Of a DNA stretch of 64,000 nucleotides, positions 8,191-17,325 are shown one piece after another. Position 1 is the first letter of the stretch, and each line of letters opens with the position of its first letter. The position numbers and the translations under genes were made by a program. Source of the stretch: Pseudoalteromonas luteoviolacea (lineage in GTDB: Bacteria > Pseudomonadota > Gammaproteobacteria > Enterobacterales > Alteromonadaceae); NCBI RefSeq assembly GCF_021654285.1, contig NZ_JAKFZS010000004.1, forward strand, positions 62,001 to 126,000. Direction: 5' to 3'. The notes beneath the pieces were generated by a model. That model was given only the letters and a program-made list of their open reading frames with translations. It was not told where the DNA came from and did not search any database.

Positions 8191-10581
8191 ATGAAAAAAT
8201 TGTCATGTTTGTCGTTGGCACTGATTGCCGCAGGCCTTATTGGGTGTGGTAGTGCAACGAATACGCAGCAGATTGAGACCGCACCCGGTGCGCCGGGCGA
8301 TAAGCCGTTTTGGACTTATTCAGATAAAACGGGCATTGGCACGTCTTATGAAGCCTATAAAAATGGCCAGTATGCAAATGATGCACAAACAGGTGAAGTA
8401 TCTAAAGTTTGGTTTTCAATTGCCAAAGGCATGATCACTGAGACCATGTTCGGCCTTATTCACCAAGCTCAAATTCGTGATATGCAGTTTGTGGTGACAG
8501 GTAAAGACTTTACTGTGACTGAGCGCGATGAGTTAGATGTGTCTATTGATTATCTTTATAAAGATGCACAAGGTCGCCCTTTATCACTGGCTTATAAAGT
8601 TGTCAGCAAAGACAAGCAAGGTCGCTTTACACTAGAGAAACACATTTTCACGGACCCTGATGGCCAGACTTTATTTGTTAGAGCAAAAGTAGATACGCAG
8701 CTGAGCGGTGTAAAAGCGTTTGTGAACGTCAACCCATATGTAAATAATAACGGCCTAAATGACTCAGCAACCGTGACAGACAAAGGTTTGGTTGCTTGGG
8801 AAGCTGATAACTTTTTAACCTTGCAAAGTAGTACAGGGTTTGAGCAAGTATCGGTAGGTTTTACAGGTAGTAGTGACAATCTGAATGAACTTAAGAAAAA
8901 TCATGCATTGACGCGTACTTACCAAAGCACGGGTGATACAAAAGGCAATGTAAACTGGCTTGCAGAGCTTGGTGAAGTTAAGGGATCTGCGACCTTTGAC
9001 CTTGCGTTGAGCTTTGGCAAGTCACAAGCGGATAGTTTCGCTCAAGGTGCCGCTGCGCTAAATAAAGGCTATGACAAAGTTCTTGCACACTACAATGGCC
9101 AAGGCGAACACATAGGTTGGGAAGATTACTTAGCCAGCCTTGAACCTATGCAGCGTCTTTCAAACTACACCACTGACAGCGGTAAATTATTAAATGTCAG
9201 TGCATTAGTCTTAAAAGCACAGGAAGATAAAACGCATGCCGGAGCGCTCATTGCATCACTTTCTAACCCATGGGGTGACACAGTTGCTGCTGAGCAAGGT
9301 CACACAGGATATAAAGCTGTTTGGGTGCGTGACTTCTATCAAGTCGCTATGGCGTTCATGGCGATGGGCGACCCAGATACAGCGCTAACCTCATTTGAAT
9401 ACCTTGAAAAAGTTCAAGTGATGGATGGCACACCGGGTAACCAAGGCGATACTGGCTGGTTTTTACAAAAGACACATGTTGATGGTGAGTTAGAGTGGGT
9501 AGGCGTTCAGCTTGACCAAACAGCGATGCCGATCATGCTTGCTTGGAAATTGTGGCAAGCGGGTGTGTTAAGTGATGAAAAGCTAGTTTACTGGTACGAG
9601 CGCATGCTCAAACCTGCGGCAGAGTTCCTAGTAGACGGTGGTCTGGCAAAGATTTTGTGGAATGACACGCAAATTGCACCACCGGCGACCCAACAAGAGC
9701 GCTGGGAAGAGCAAGACGGGTATTCTCCTTCGACAACCGCGGCGGTGATTGCGGGCTTAGTGACAGCAAGCGACATCGCTAAGCTAGCAGGTGATAAAGC
9801 CGGTGAGCAAAGGTATCTAGATACTGCTAAACAGTATAACGATACTGTTGAAAAGCTGATGTTCACCACCGAAGGTAACTTGAAAGGCCAAGACACAGAT
9901 GGTGAATACTTCTTCCGTATCGCACGAGACGAGAACCCAAACACCGCCACAAAATTGGGTGATAACAATGGCCGTACAGGACTTGATAAGCGTCAGATCA
10001 TTGATGGTGGTTTCTTAGAGTTGGTACGTTATGGTGTAAGGGATGCCGATGCGCCTAGTATCTTGAAAACACTGCCAGAGTACGAAGATGAAACGTTACC
10101 TGAAAACTTGCGTGTAAAATACAGCTTTACCTTTGCAGGCGATCCAAATTCGTACCCAGGCTACCGTCGTTACGGTAACGATGGCTATGGCGAAGATGAA
10201 GTAAAAGGGACTAATTATGCTGAGGGCGATCAAAATACACCGGGACAGCGTGGTCGTGTATGGCCATTCTTTACAGGTGAAAAAGGCCATTATGAAATAG
10301 CGGCTGCCGCTGCGACTAAGGGCTTAAACAAAGAAGCTGTGACGCGTATTAAGCATACCTATGTACGTGGCATGGAGCACTTTGCCAACGAAGGTTTGAT
10401 GCTACCAGAGCAAGTTTGGGATGGCGTCGGTGTTAACCCGTTTGGTTATCAGCTAGGTGAAGGCACAAATTCGGCAACACCGCTGGCTTGGACACATGCA
10501 GAGTACGTTAAATTGGTCCGTTCACTTGCAGATAAAAACGTCTGGGATCATTACCCAATCGTCAGTGACAAACTAAAATAA
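8191..10581 (+). CDS. GH15 glucoamylase (glucan 1,4-alpha-glucosidase) lipoprotein
   Basis: A 796-residue exo-acting glycosidase releasing glucose from maltodextrin. The lipoprotein signal ends at LIGCGSA (Cys19), consistent with a periplasmic or outer-membrane anchor. An N-terminal beta-sandwich domain (about 35-290) precedes the (alpha/alpha)6 catalytic domain. Recognisable catalytic motifs are WVRDFYQVAMAF, RWEEQDGYSPST (likely acid among E506/E507) and LPEQVWDG (likely base E740). RBS is GAGGAG. With the upstream amylase and permease it completes starch to maltodextrin to glucose. A hairpin at 10594-10618 follows. Confidence 0.92.
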   Translation: MKKLSCLSLALIAAGLIGCGSATNTQQIETAPGAPGDKPFWTYSDKTGIGTSYEAYKNGQYANDAQTGEVSKVWFSIAKGMITETMFGLIHQAQIRDMQFVVTGKDFTVTERDELDVSIDYLYKDAQGRPLSLAYKVVSKDKQGRFTLEKHIFTDPDGQTLFVRAKVDTQLSGVKAFVNVNPYVNNNGLNDSATVTDKGLVAWEADNFLTLQSSTGFEQVSVGFTGSSDNLNELKKNHALTRTYQSTGDTKGNVNWLAELGEVKGSATFDLALSFGKSQADSFAQGAAALNKGYDKVLAHYNGQGEHIGWEDYLASLEPMQRLSNYTTDSGKLLNVSALVLKAQEDKTHAGALIASLSNPWGDTVAAEQGHTGYKAVWVRDFYQVAMAFMAMGDPDTALTSFEYLEKVQVMDGTPGNQGDTGWFLQKTHVDGELEWVGVQLDQTAMPIMLAWKLWQAGVLSDEKLVYWYERMLKPAAEFLVDGGLAKILWNDTQIAPPATQQERWEEQDGYSPSTTAAVIAGLVTASDIAKLAGDKAGEQRYLDTAKQYNDTVEKLMFTTEGNLKGQDTDGEYFFRIARDENPNTATKLGDNNGRTGLDKRQIIDGGFLELVRYGVRDADAPSILKTLPEYEDETLPENLRVKYSFTFAGDPNSYPGYRRYGNDGYGEDEVKGTNYAEGDQNTPGQRGRVWPFFTGEKGHYEIAAAAATKGLNKEAVTRIKHTYVRGMEHFANEGLMLPEQVWDGVGVNPFGYQLGEGTNSATPLAWTHAEYVKLVRSLADKNVWDHYPIVSDKLK

Positions 10582-10593
10582 CCAACCTTTTTG

Positions 10594-10618
10594 ATGGGGG
10601 GTAGACGCTACCACCCAT
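10594..10618 (+). terminator. Hairpin after glucoamylase
   Basis: An 11-bp stem (10594-10604 with 10608-10618) with one mismatch and a 3-nt loop, 12 bp after the stop codon. It lacks a strong T-tract, so termination is probable rather than certain. Confidence 0.5.
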
Positions 10619-10799
10619 TTACCTTCAGACTCACTATTTTTGATCTAGCCCCAAAAAACGGCAAAGCGATATTTTTATCTTTCTGATTATCCAGAACTCG
10701 CATTTTGTATTTACTCAAATGATTTTTTTATGAAAATTTGGATTGATGTTATTTGTTGAAAGGGGAGGTGGGAAATGAGCTTAGAAAGGCTATGAAAAG

Positions 10800-10821
10800 C
10801 ATGAGGTCAGCTGACCCCATG
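10800..10821. repeat. CATG-flanked palindrome, hairpin downstream of the broken peptide gene
   Basis: A perfect 12-bp core palindrome GGTCAGCTGACC (10805-10816) is flanked by CATG on both sides with one mismatch. On the minus strand it lies 13 bp beyond the stop of the small peptide gene and is followed by CTTTTC, so it may terminate that transcript. It also resembles the GGGGTCAG ends of REP-type elements; a single copy was seen here. Confidence 0.4.
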
Positions 10822-10834
10822 TTTATAGGATAAT

Positions 10835-10988
10835 TTATGGCTCACAACGGTGCCAACCAGTTGTACACTCCCATGTTGCGTACCATCTAATACCACCATT
10901 GATCTGCTTAGTTAGTTACTTGCTTGTTTAAAGTCACATTATCATTCGACAAGTTCTTTAAGTTGCCTTTTTGTAGTTTTAATTTCAT
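10835..10988 (-). pseudogene. Frameshifted RiPP-like precursor peptide gene (relative of 31193-31351)
   Basis: Reading from the ATG at 10988 (RBS AAAGGAA) gives 26 residues, starting MKLKLQKGNLKNLS and stopping at 10908-10910. The plus strand carries TTAGTTAGTTA at 10908-10918, a 4-bp tandem duplication. Removing one unit restores a 49-residue frame that continues KQINGGIRWYATWE then CTTGWHRCEP and stops at 10835. The restored peptide matches the 52-residue peptide at 31193-31351 without gaps over the first 28 positions (K2 L3 K4, K7, L10 K11, L13 S14, D16, L20, T25). Both then have Gly-Gly and a tail with E-C-x-T and a second Cys after His. It is either a recent pseudogene, a slipped-strand switch or a sequencing error. 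No modification enzyme is adjacent. Confidence 0.7.
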
Positions 10989-11155
10989 TGTTATTCCTTT
11001 TTTAATTTATTAACACCAAAATTAGGCTAACACGACTGTATGAAAAACAAACTATAAATTAGTGACAATACAACTTGGCAGTGTTTAATGCAGCTCGCTC
11101 AAAACACTAATCTTTTATCTCCATTTGTAGGCATAAAAATATCACAGAACGCACC

Positions 11156-12460
11156 CTATAATCTCGCCATGCTATTGCCAAATAAACGTGCATGACAGCG
11201 TCTTGCGTATTCATCAGTCATGCCAGATAAATAATCTGCAAGCACTCGCATTTTTGCCGTGTTACTTTGAGCTTGCTGGTACTGAGATTGAGCAGTATAA
11301 GGCAGTAAACGCATTGGGTCGCTGGAAAATGCATCGAATAAATCAATCAACATATTCTGACCACTAAACTCAATTTGCTGCATAGTCGGTTCACGAATGA
11401 GTCTTTGGTATACAAATTGTTTAAGGACCTTGAGGATGGCTTCAAATTCATCGCCGAGCTTAACTGTATTTTTGAGCAAGGGGTCGTCAAACTCTGCATC
11501 GTGTTGTACCAAAGCACAGTGAACAATGAAGATATTGACCAGTTCGCCAATGGCGTCTTTTCTAAGCGGTTCATCATCAGAGAAAAGGCGATGCGTTAAA
11601 CTCGACAGGTTTTGCTCAAGCCAAGGGGAGTTAATTTTTTTAAATTCAGGCATCGCATAGTTATACCAATCGCGCTCACTGAGTGTGCCAGTGGCAATCG
11701 CATCTTCTAAATCATGCACTGCATAAGCAATATCGTCTGCATATTCCATGATGGCCGCATCAAGAGATTTGTAGATAGTCTTAGATTTAAACTCATCAAT
11801 GGGATTGTGTGTTGTGAAAAGGGCTTTATCTTTGTTGGGCAAAGGCGACAATATCCAATCAAAAACGTCTTTATCGCAATCATAAATGCCCTTAGCGGGG
11901 AACCATTTTTGGGTGTAGATAAAGCGCTGATGCGAGTTAATGCTTTGTGGTTTAAGCTGTAATGCAGAGATGAGCGCTGGATATTTTATAAAACCGAGCA
12001 GCGTACGCCTGGTCAAGTTCATGCCATAGCCATTTGAATAGGGCTCTAACTTAGTAACGATCCGCAGTGTTTGTGCATTGCCTTCAAATCCCCCGTAATC
12101 ACGCATCAAATAATTGAGCGCGATTTCTCCGCCATGACCAAAAGGCGGATGACCAATATCGTGGGCAAGACAAATGGTTTCAATCAGGCTTGCTGAAGGG
12201 AAGTGCTCAAAGTCAGGGTTTTGCAGCTTGAGGTGACGCAATAGGCCAGTGCCTATCTGAGATACTTCTAGTGAATGTGTTAGCCGTGTCCTGTAAAAGT
12301 CATTTACGCCAATGCTCATGATTTGCGTCTTTGATTGCAGGCGCCTAAAAGCAGCTGCATGGATGATCCGAGAGCGGTCTACTTGCCATGCTGAGCGATT
12401 ATCATTGGGGCGATTCTTTATTTGATCTAGCAATCTTTGTTGCCATACGGGCTGGGTCAT
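11156..12460 (-). CDS. dgt: dGTPase-like deoxynucleoside triphosphate triphosphohydrolase
   Basis: A 434-residue HD-superfamily enzyme that hydrolyses dGTP (or other dNTPs) to the deoxynucleoside and tripolyphosphate. The metal site residues are visible: H62 in RLTHSLEV, the H100-D101 pair in LAHDIGHPPFGHGGE, and a later YADDIAYAVHDLED motif holding the last aspartate ligand. N-terminal RSAWQVDRSRI and HAAAFRRLQSKTQ are hallmark dGTPase segments. It is monocistronic and divergent from the Bax-like gene. Length and motifs fit the dGTPase-like (subtype 2) group rather than E. coli Dgt itself, so substrate preference is uncertain. Confidence 0.9.
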   Translation of the reverse strand: MTQPVWQQRLLDQIKNRPNDNRSAWQVDRSRIIHAAAFRRLQSKTQIMSIGVNDFYRTRLTHSLEVSQIGTGLLRHLKLQNPDFEHFPSASLIETICLAHDIGHPPFGHGGEIALNYLMRDYGGFEGNAQTLRIVTKLEPYSNGYGMNLTRRTLLGFIKYPALISALQLKPQSINSHQRFIYTQKWFPAKGIYDCDKDVFDWILSPLPNKDKALFTTHNPIDEFKSKTIYKSLDAAIMEYADDIAYAVHDLEDAIATGTLSERDWYNYAMPEFKKINSPWLEQNLSSLTHRLFSDDEPLRKDAIGELVNIFIVHCALVQHDAEFDDPLLKNTVKLGDEFEAILKVLKQFVYQRLIREPTMQQIEFSGQNMLIDLFDAFSSDPMRLLPYTAQSQYQQAQSNTAKMRVLADYLSGMTDEYARRCHARLFGNSMARL

Positions 12461-12611
12461 AAGGTACTCTACGTGGCTAGTTATTGTCTTATTCCATCTT
12501 TGTAAGCTAAGTATAGCGATGCAAAGTTAAAAATGTAATTACTTGGTGTGACTGGAAAAAAGCTTATTTTAGCGACGGATAGGCGTAAATTCGCGTTTAA
12601 CTGCGATTGTT

Positions 12612-12619
12612 GCTATAAT
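12612..12619 (+). promoter_or_regulatory. Extended -10 promoter candidate for the bax-like operon
   Basis: TGCTATAAT contains a consensus -10 (12614-12619) with an extended TG motif and no good -35. It lies about 100 bp before the bax-like start. Confidence 0.4.
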
Positions 12620-12717
12620 CGGTCGCCGTTTTATGAGATGAACTAAGTACAACGAGTCTTTCTCTGACAAAGGAAGTTCAGATAGCTCGTTTGGTAGGTA
12701 CTAGTGAGAGGAGAATC

Positions 12718-13542
12718 ATGCGTTCTAATTTGATCAAGATTTTATTAATTGCAGTTTCTTTGTACGCAATTATTTATCCATTTATAACCGAACCACCGGA
12801 AAAGCCAGAGCCAGTAGAAGTACCAGAAGTTATCGTTGAGATCCCTGAAGTCGAATTACCTGAGCAGCCATTACATGATGTGCAGCTACCTGACTTTGCG
12901 TTTATTAAAGACATTGCGACTAAGAAAAAGACCTTTTTTGACTTCATTAAACCTCATGTAGAGGCTGAGAATAAGGTCATTTTGCAACAAAGAGCGAGTA
13001 TTGAAATTGCATTGATGATGTTGCAGTTTGATGAGTCGCTCAGTGATGTGCAGATTGAACGTGTAGAGACTATCTTTCAACTTTATAAGATAGATCAAGA
13101 AGAGATCACTGTTCAGAGTTTAAAATTGGCCCTTGATAGAGTTGATATTATCCCGAAAGAGTTAGCATTAATGCAGGCGGCCAATGAGTCTGCATGGGGG
13201 ACCTCTCGATTTGCACGGATCGGTTTGAACTTTTTCGGTCAGTGGTGTTACCGTACAGGGTGCGGGATGATCCCGAAGCGCCGTGCTGATGAGGCCGCAC
13301 ATGAAGTGGCAGCATTTAAGTCGGTCAGGGCATCGGTTACCTCGTATTTTAGAAATATAAATACACATGATGCTTATCGTGAGCTTCGCACAGTTCGTGC
13401 GCAGCTTAGGGCTGATAAAAAAGAGATCACCGCGACAGCTCTGACGCCGGGTTTAATGTCATACTCTGAACGTGGACAAGATTACATTGAAGAACTCAAT
13501 GATATGATCAGACATAACAAGGCTTATTTTGATGAAGAATAG
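12718..13542 (+). CDS. Bax-like glucosaminidase-domain protein
   Basis: A 274-residue envelope protein. An N-terminal hydrophobic segment (about 3-20) precedes a Pro/Glu-rich linker (EPPEKPEPVEVPEV) and a C-terminal glucosaminidase domain. Its catalytic Glu lies in QAANESAWGTSRFA, followed by NFFGQWCY. The family includes E. coli Bax and cleaves the glycan strand of peptidoglycan. The ATG at 12718 is preferred to the upstream TTG at 12691 because GAGAGGAG lies 5 bp before it and it puts the hydrophobic segment at the N terminus. The 3' end overlaps the next gene by 14 bp, which suggests coupled translation. Confidence 0.85.
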   Translation: MRSNLIKILLIAVSLYAIIYPFITEPPEKPEPVEVPEVIVEIPEVELPEQPLHDVQLPDFAFIKDIATKKKTFFDFIKPHVEAENKVILQQRASIEIALMMLQFDESLSDVQIERVETIFQLYKIDQEEITVQSLKLALDRVDIIPKELALMQAANESAWGTSRFARIGLNFFGQWCYRTGCGMIPKRRADEAAHEVAAFKSVRASVTSYFRNINTHDAYRELRTVRAQLRADKKEITATALTPGLMSYSERGQDYIEELNDMIRHNKAYFDEE

Positions 13543-14176
13543 GATCCTACCACTGCTACTGCTATCTAGTAGCTTTGGTTGTTTCGCTGAAGAGTTTGTG
13601 GCCTCTTATGAAGGCTTTTATGACCGCCTAAAGGTGGTCAAAAAAGGTGAGTTCGAGTTTGCTCGAGTGAACTTCTATTTGGTTGAAGGTGAAAGTAAAA
13701 AGCCATGCACCATTGCAGAGGGAAACATAGTTACTGAGCAAACTTCAATGCCGCTGCACTACACTGAACATGCGCAGTTAATGTTACCAATTGACGAAAA
13801 GCTTGATAAAGACAAAGCAGTGGTAGTTGTAAAACCTGAGACGGCGACTTATTGTGAGATTAAGATCCAAATTGAATCTGCATACTTCTCTAATCAACAT
13901 CTTACTAAACACAAATTATATCAACTACACACTGAGTTTGAGACACTATTGAGCGATTTGTCAGGTGTATTTGTGGGTAAGCTATTATCTTTCATGTTAC
14001 CTGAGCAAAAAGGTGTTACGGTGGAATTTGCAAGCAACGTCGCTTTGAGTGGTGAAGGCGTCAGCTGTGAATTGAACCGCTGTCGTTTTCATGTCAATGA
14101 CAGCTGGGAAAATGACAATGCTCGATTTAATGTGCTTGCAAACTTGGTCAGTGTTAAACCTTGGATAGAAAAGTAA
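13529..14176 (+). CDS. DUF2987-type exported protein
   Basis: A 215-residue protein with a cleavable signal peptide (NRILPLLLLSSSFGCFAEE). The remainder resembles the DUF2987 family of Shewanella and Pseudoalteromonas, whose function is not known to me. Four cysteines in the mature part (including CELNRC near the C terminus) could form disulfides. The start overlaps the bax-like gene by 14 bp, so the two are probably co-expressed and may both act in the envelope. A bidirectional terminator follows at 14206-14231. Confidence 0.7.
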   Translation: MMKNRILPLLLLSSSFGCFAEEFVASYEGFYDRLKVVKKGEFEFARVNFYLVEGESKKPCTIAEGNIVTEQTSMPLHYTEHAQLMLPIDEKLDKDKAVVVVKPETATYCEIKIQIESAYFSNQHLTKHKLYQLHTEFETLLSDLSGVFVGKLLSFMLPEQKGVTVEFASNVALSGEGVSCELNRCRFHVNDSWENDNARFNVLANLVSVKPWIEK

Positions 14177-14205
14177 CTAGACCAGTTCGATAAACAATAG
14201 ATATG

Positions 14206-14231
14206 AAAAAGCGACCATGAGGTCGCTTTTT
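14206..14231. terminator. Bidirectional terminator between convergent genes
   Basis: A perfect 11-bp stem (14206-14216 with 14221-14231), ATGA loop, A-tract on one side and T-tract on the other. It serves the DUF2987 gene and the convergent exporter gene. Confidence 0.9.
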
Positions 14232-14264
14232 TGTTCTGGTTGTGAATATGCGAATTGAAATAGG

Positions 14265-15464
14265 TTAGGGTAGGTTCCAGTAGTAAATACCGTACCCGAC
14301 AAACAAGGCGGGTATTGCTGAATAGGCTGTTGCTAACAGTGCTGCTTTTGGCGCAAGGGCTATCGCTGGAAACAACGCATCACCATCATTTGCGACAGCA
14401 TTTGCTGCTAATGCACTAAATGGCAATACGCCTTGAATATATAAGCTGGTCACCACTATTTGTGGGCCACAGCCTGGTAGTAATCCAATCATGATCGCAA
14501 TAAGCGGTGCGTAAATCGCATACTCTGTGAACCAAGCTGCTAAGTCTAAGCCAAATAAAGCAACCGACAGTTCGTAAATCATAAAGCTTGCCACTACCCA
14601 AGCGGTGACAAAGTGCGTGTCTTGAAGGATTTTTGCTAATCGAGAAGGGGGCTTAACCTCTTCTTCTTCTGCCGTAATTTGCTTATAGGTTTTTCCTTTG
14701 GATGACAACGCCCAAATAACTACCGCGAAGATGGCCATGCCCGCACCGAGTAACTCGATAGGTTGCTCAAATTGTCCTAAGTCCATGTTAAAAGCCATAA
14801 CAAGTGAAATCGCGATACAAGGGAACAGGACTATTTTCCATACAGGTTCACTCATGCGTACGGCAAAAGTGGGTGGGTCGCAGTCTTCTGCTTGTGTGTC
14901 ATTGGCTTTTGGTCTGCAATAATCGGCCTTGTGAAACAGGTTTACGGCTAGGCCGCTGACGGTACCGACTGCGATGCCTAGTAAGATGATGGCCATGCCT
15001 TCAAGCGGTTTTTTTGCTAAAAGCAAGAATGCTGCATCGCCCATGGTTGCGGTCAATACGGCAACGACGGAGGCAAAACTGGCTTGCCCTTTGGTAAATT
15101 GGGTTACAACGATGATGGCGCCGCCACAGCCGGGTAATGCCCCAAGCACGGCAGCCATGGTGACTTCAAGTGCAGGAGATTTTTTATTTAAGTAACTGAG
15201 TTCTAATTGGGGAAGTTTTTCAACGAGATAGTAGTAAATTGCTAAGGTACCTGCAACAAACACACTGACTTGGAAAAACGCGTCAGCTAGCGTGCCTAAC
15301 GCAATGTCACGAATAGGTGCATAAAATAGAGTTGCTATCAATAATAACGGGAGTATCAACCGCTTATTTGCTGCCAGATAGGCAAATTGAGAAGCCGCCT
15401 TGAACGGATAAGAACGAGAATATGAGAGCATATAGTGCAACCGGTAACCTAATAACAGTTGCAC
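14265..15464 (-). CDS. Putative 10-TM heavy-metal exporter family protein
   Basis: A 399-residue polytopic membrane protein with about ten hydrophobic segments. Two Pro-Gly-Cys-Gly motifs (LGALPGCGGAIIVV near 110, and LLPGCGPQIVV near 340) are placed symmetrically in the two halves, suggesting an internally duplicated permease. This matches the putative manganese or heavy-metal exporter family (ArsP_2/PF11449-like) as I remember it. A central cytoplasmic loop holds an acidic stretch (AEEEEVKPP). The annotated first codon is GTG at 15464; an ATG at 15431 is an alternative start. No metal regulator is adjacent, so the substrate is unknown. Confidence 0.7.
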   Translation of the reverse strand: MQLLLGYRLHYMLSYSRSYPFKAASQFAYLAANKRLILPLLLIATLFYAPIRDIALGTLADAFFQVSVFVAGTLAIYYYLVEKLPQLELSYLNKKSPALEVTMAAVLGALPGCGGAIIVVTQFTKGQASFASVVAVLTATMGDAAFLLLAKKPLEGMAIILLGIAVGTVSGLAVNLFHKADYCRPKANDTQAEDCDPPTFAVRMSEPVWKIVLFPCIAISLVMAFNMDLGQFEQPIELLGAGMAIFAVVIWALSSKGKTYKQITAEEEEVKPPSRLAKILQDTHFVTAWVVASFMIYELSVALFGLDLAAWFTEYAIYAPLIAIMIGLLPGCGPQIVVTSLYIQGVLPFSALAANAVANDGDALFPAIALAPKAALLATAYSAIPALFVGYGIYYWNLP

Positions 15465-15503
15465 TTTAGTGTTAAATTAAATGAAAATCAATATCATTTC
15501 CAT

Positions 15504-17132
15504 TTATTTTCTTTGGAACTCGGATGTTGTACTCCAAGTTGGCCACGCTTCTTCTTGAGAAATTAAGTAACCAGCTTTGAAAAATAGTTGAAGATCTTGG
15601 ACTGCGCCACTGAGATCCCACTCTTTTCTGTAGCGATCGCATGGCTGATGGTAACAACCACGTAGCACAAGACTCATACGCTTTCGGTATTTGGCTGTGG
15701 CATCGTCGAATGGTTCATGGCCGCCACCTGCATACATAGCCGGGATCCCCATGTTAGCAAAAGCGAAGTGATCTGAACGGTAGTAAATACCCGCAGATGG
15801 GTTTGACTCATTTGAGATTGAACGATTTTGCTCATCTGCCACTTCTTTAAGTACGCCATCAAGTGATGATTTACCAAGGCCAACAACGCTGATGTCTTTT
15901 ACTTTACCAAGTAAGTTAAGGGCATCAAGGTTGATATTTGCAACAGTCTGGTTTGCTGGAATGACCGGTGTTTCAGCGTAGAATTTAGAGCCTAATAAAC
16001 CTTGCTCTTCAGCGGTGACCGCTAAGAAGGTGATCGAACGGTCTGGGCGCTGAGGTAATTTAGCAAAAGCTTCAGCCACTTCGATGATACCGCCTGTGCC
16101 TGTTGCGTTATCGTGTGCACCGTTATAAATTTTATCGCCTTTACGGTTAGGATCGACACCTAGGTGATCCCAGTGCGCAGAGTAAATGATGTGCTCATCT
16201 GACTTTTTAGCGCCCGGTAGCGTGGCGATGAAGTTATATGATACAGACTTTTTGATAGTGCTTTTAACATCCACAGACGCAGTTAAGTCGCCCATGTCTA
16301 CGTGATATGCACCTTCAGCAGCTTTCTTTTTGGCATCTTCAAAGTTCAGGCCTGCATCTGCAAAGAGCTCTTTTGCAACATCAACACTGATCCAGCCTTC
16401 CACTGCAACGCGGTCCATGTTGTTGTTCTCTTTTTGGAAGCCAAACTGCTCACCGCTCCAAGAGTTCTCAACCACTTCCCATGGATATGATGCAGGCGCT
16501 GTTTCATGAATAATGATGGCACCAGCAGCACCTTGACGGCTTGCCTCTTCATATTTGTATGTCCAACGTCCATAGTAAGTCATGGTATTACCGTTAAACA
16601 CTTTAGGGTCTTTTGTTGCGTAACCTGGATCGTTTACCAGCATAACAACCGTTTTACCTTTTACATCCAGACCCTTGTAGTCATTCCAGCCATATTCTGG
16701 CGCATTGACACCGTAACCAACGAATACCAGTTCTGAGTTGTTTAGAGACTGTGCTGGGCTGATGCGGCTTGTGCCCATGACCATGCCCTTTTTATACGGG
16801 TAGCTGCGCTCACCGATTTTTAGCGTCATGTTTGGATCGGCTTCGATTGATACCAGCGGTACTTCTTGCAAAAAGCTATTGCCGTTGCCCGGCTCATAAC
16901 CCAATGCTTTGAAATGTTTAGTCAAATAAGCAAGCGTTAGTTCTTCGCCTTTGCTTGATGGCGCGCGGCCTTCAAACTCGTCAGAGGCAAGCGTTTTGAT
17001 GTGTTCACCTAGTTGCTCGGCATTAATACTATTATATGCCGTGACAATGTCTTCAGGTGTGTTGCTTTTTGTCGTTGCACAGCCTGCTAAAATGGCAAGC
17101 GACAAAGCACTCAGTGTTAATTTTAGTTTCAT
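15504..17132 (-). CDS. M28-family zinc aminopeptidase lipoprotein with PA domain
   Basis: A 542-residue exopeptidase. The lipoprotein signal is LAILAGCATT (Cys18). A PA (protease-associated) insert occupies about 120-260 (VFVGYGVNAPEYGWNDY, GAAGAIIIHET). Di-zinc M28 ligand motifs follow in order: SAHWDHLG (about 319), GAHDNATGTGG, VTAEEQGLLGS, INLDALN and YRSDHFAFANMGIPA. The C-terminal C-x4-C (GCYHQPCD) sits where homologues have the substrate-pocket His region and could be a disulfide. It probably trims peptides in the periplasm or at the cell surface. It is monocistronic. Confidence 0.9.
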   Translation of the reverse strand: MKLKLTLSALSLAILAGCATTKSNTPEDIVTAYNSINAEQLGEHIKTLASDEFEGRAPSSKGEELTLAYLTKHFKALGYEPGNGNSFLQEVPLVSIEADPNMTLKIGERSYPYKKGMVMGTSRISPAQSLNNSELVFVGYGVNAPEYGWNDYKGLDVKGKTVVMLVNDPGYATKDPKVFNGNTMTYYGRWTYKYEEASRQGAAGAIIIHETAPASYPWEVVENSWSGEQFGFQKENNNMDRVAVEGWISVDVAKELFADAGLNFEDAKKKAAEGAYHVDMGDLTASVDVKSTIKKSVSYNFIATLPGAKKSDEHIIYSAHWDHLGVDPNRKGDKIYNGAHDNATGTGGIIEVAEAFAKLPQRPDRSITFLAVTAEEQGLLGSKFYAETPVIPANQTVANINLDALNLLGKVKDISVVGLGKSSLDGVLKEVADEQNRSISNESNPSAGIYYRSDHFAFANMGIPAMYAGGGHEPFDDATAKYRKRMSLVLRGCYHQPCDRYRKEWDLSGAVQDLQLFFKAGYLISQEEAWPTWSTTSEFQRK

Positions 17133-17325
17133 GACCTTTCTTTTTTATGAGATTACTTCCGGGCTAATTAATACCATAATTGCAAAGTAAATTCGACTTT
17201 AGCCGATGTATGGTGCTAGGTAGATGGAAAAGTATGCAGACGTTATTTATCTTTTTGCGCCGTCGCGTGTATTTGGTAAAATGCGCGCAATAGTACAATT
17301 TGCGAAATGAGCACGCATAGATAGC

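Noticed and set aside
15504-15720. Possible frameshift at the 3' end of the M28 peptidase gene
   Set aside because: The C terminus (DLSGAVQDLQLFFKAGY) matches the family ending in frame; the unusual C-x4-C stretch is a substitution, not a break.
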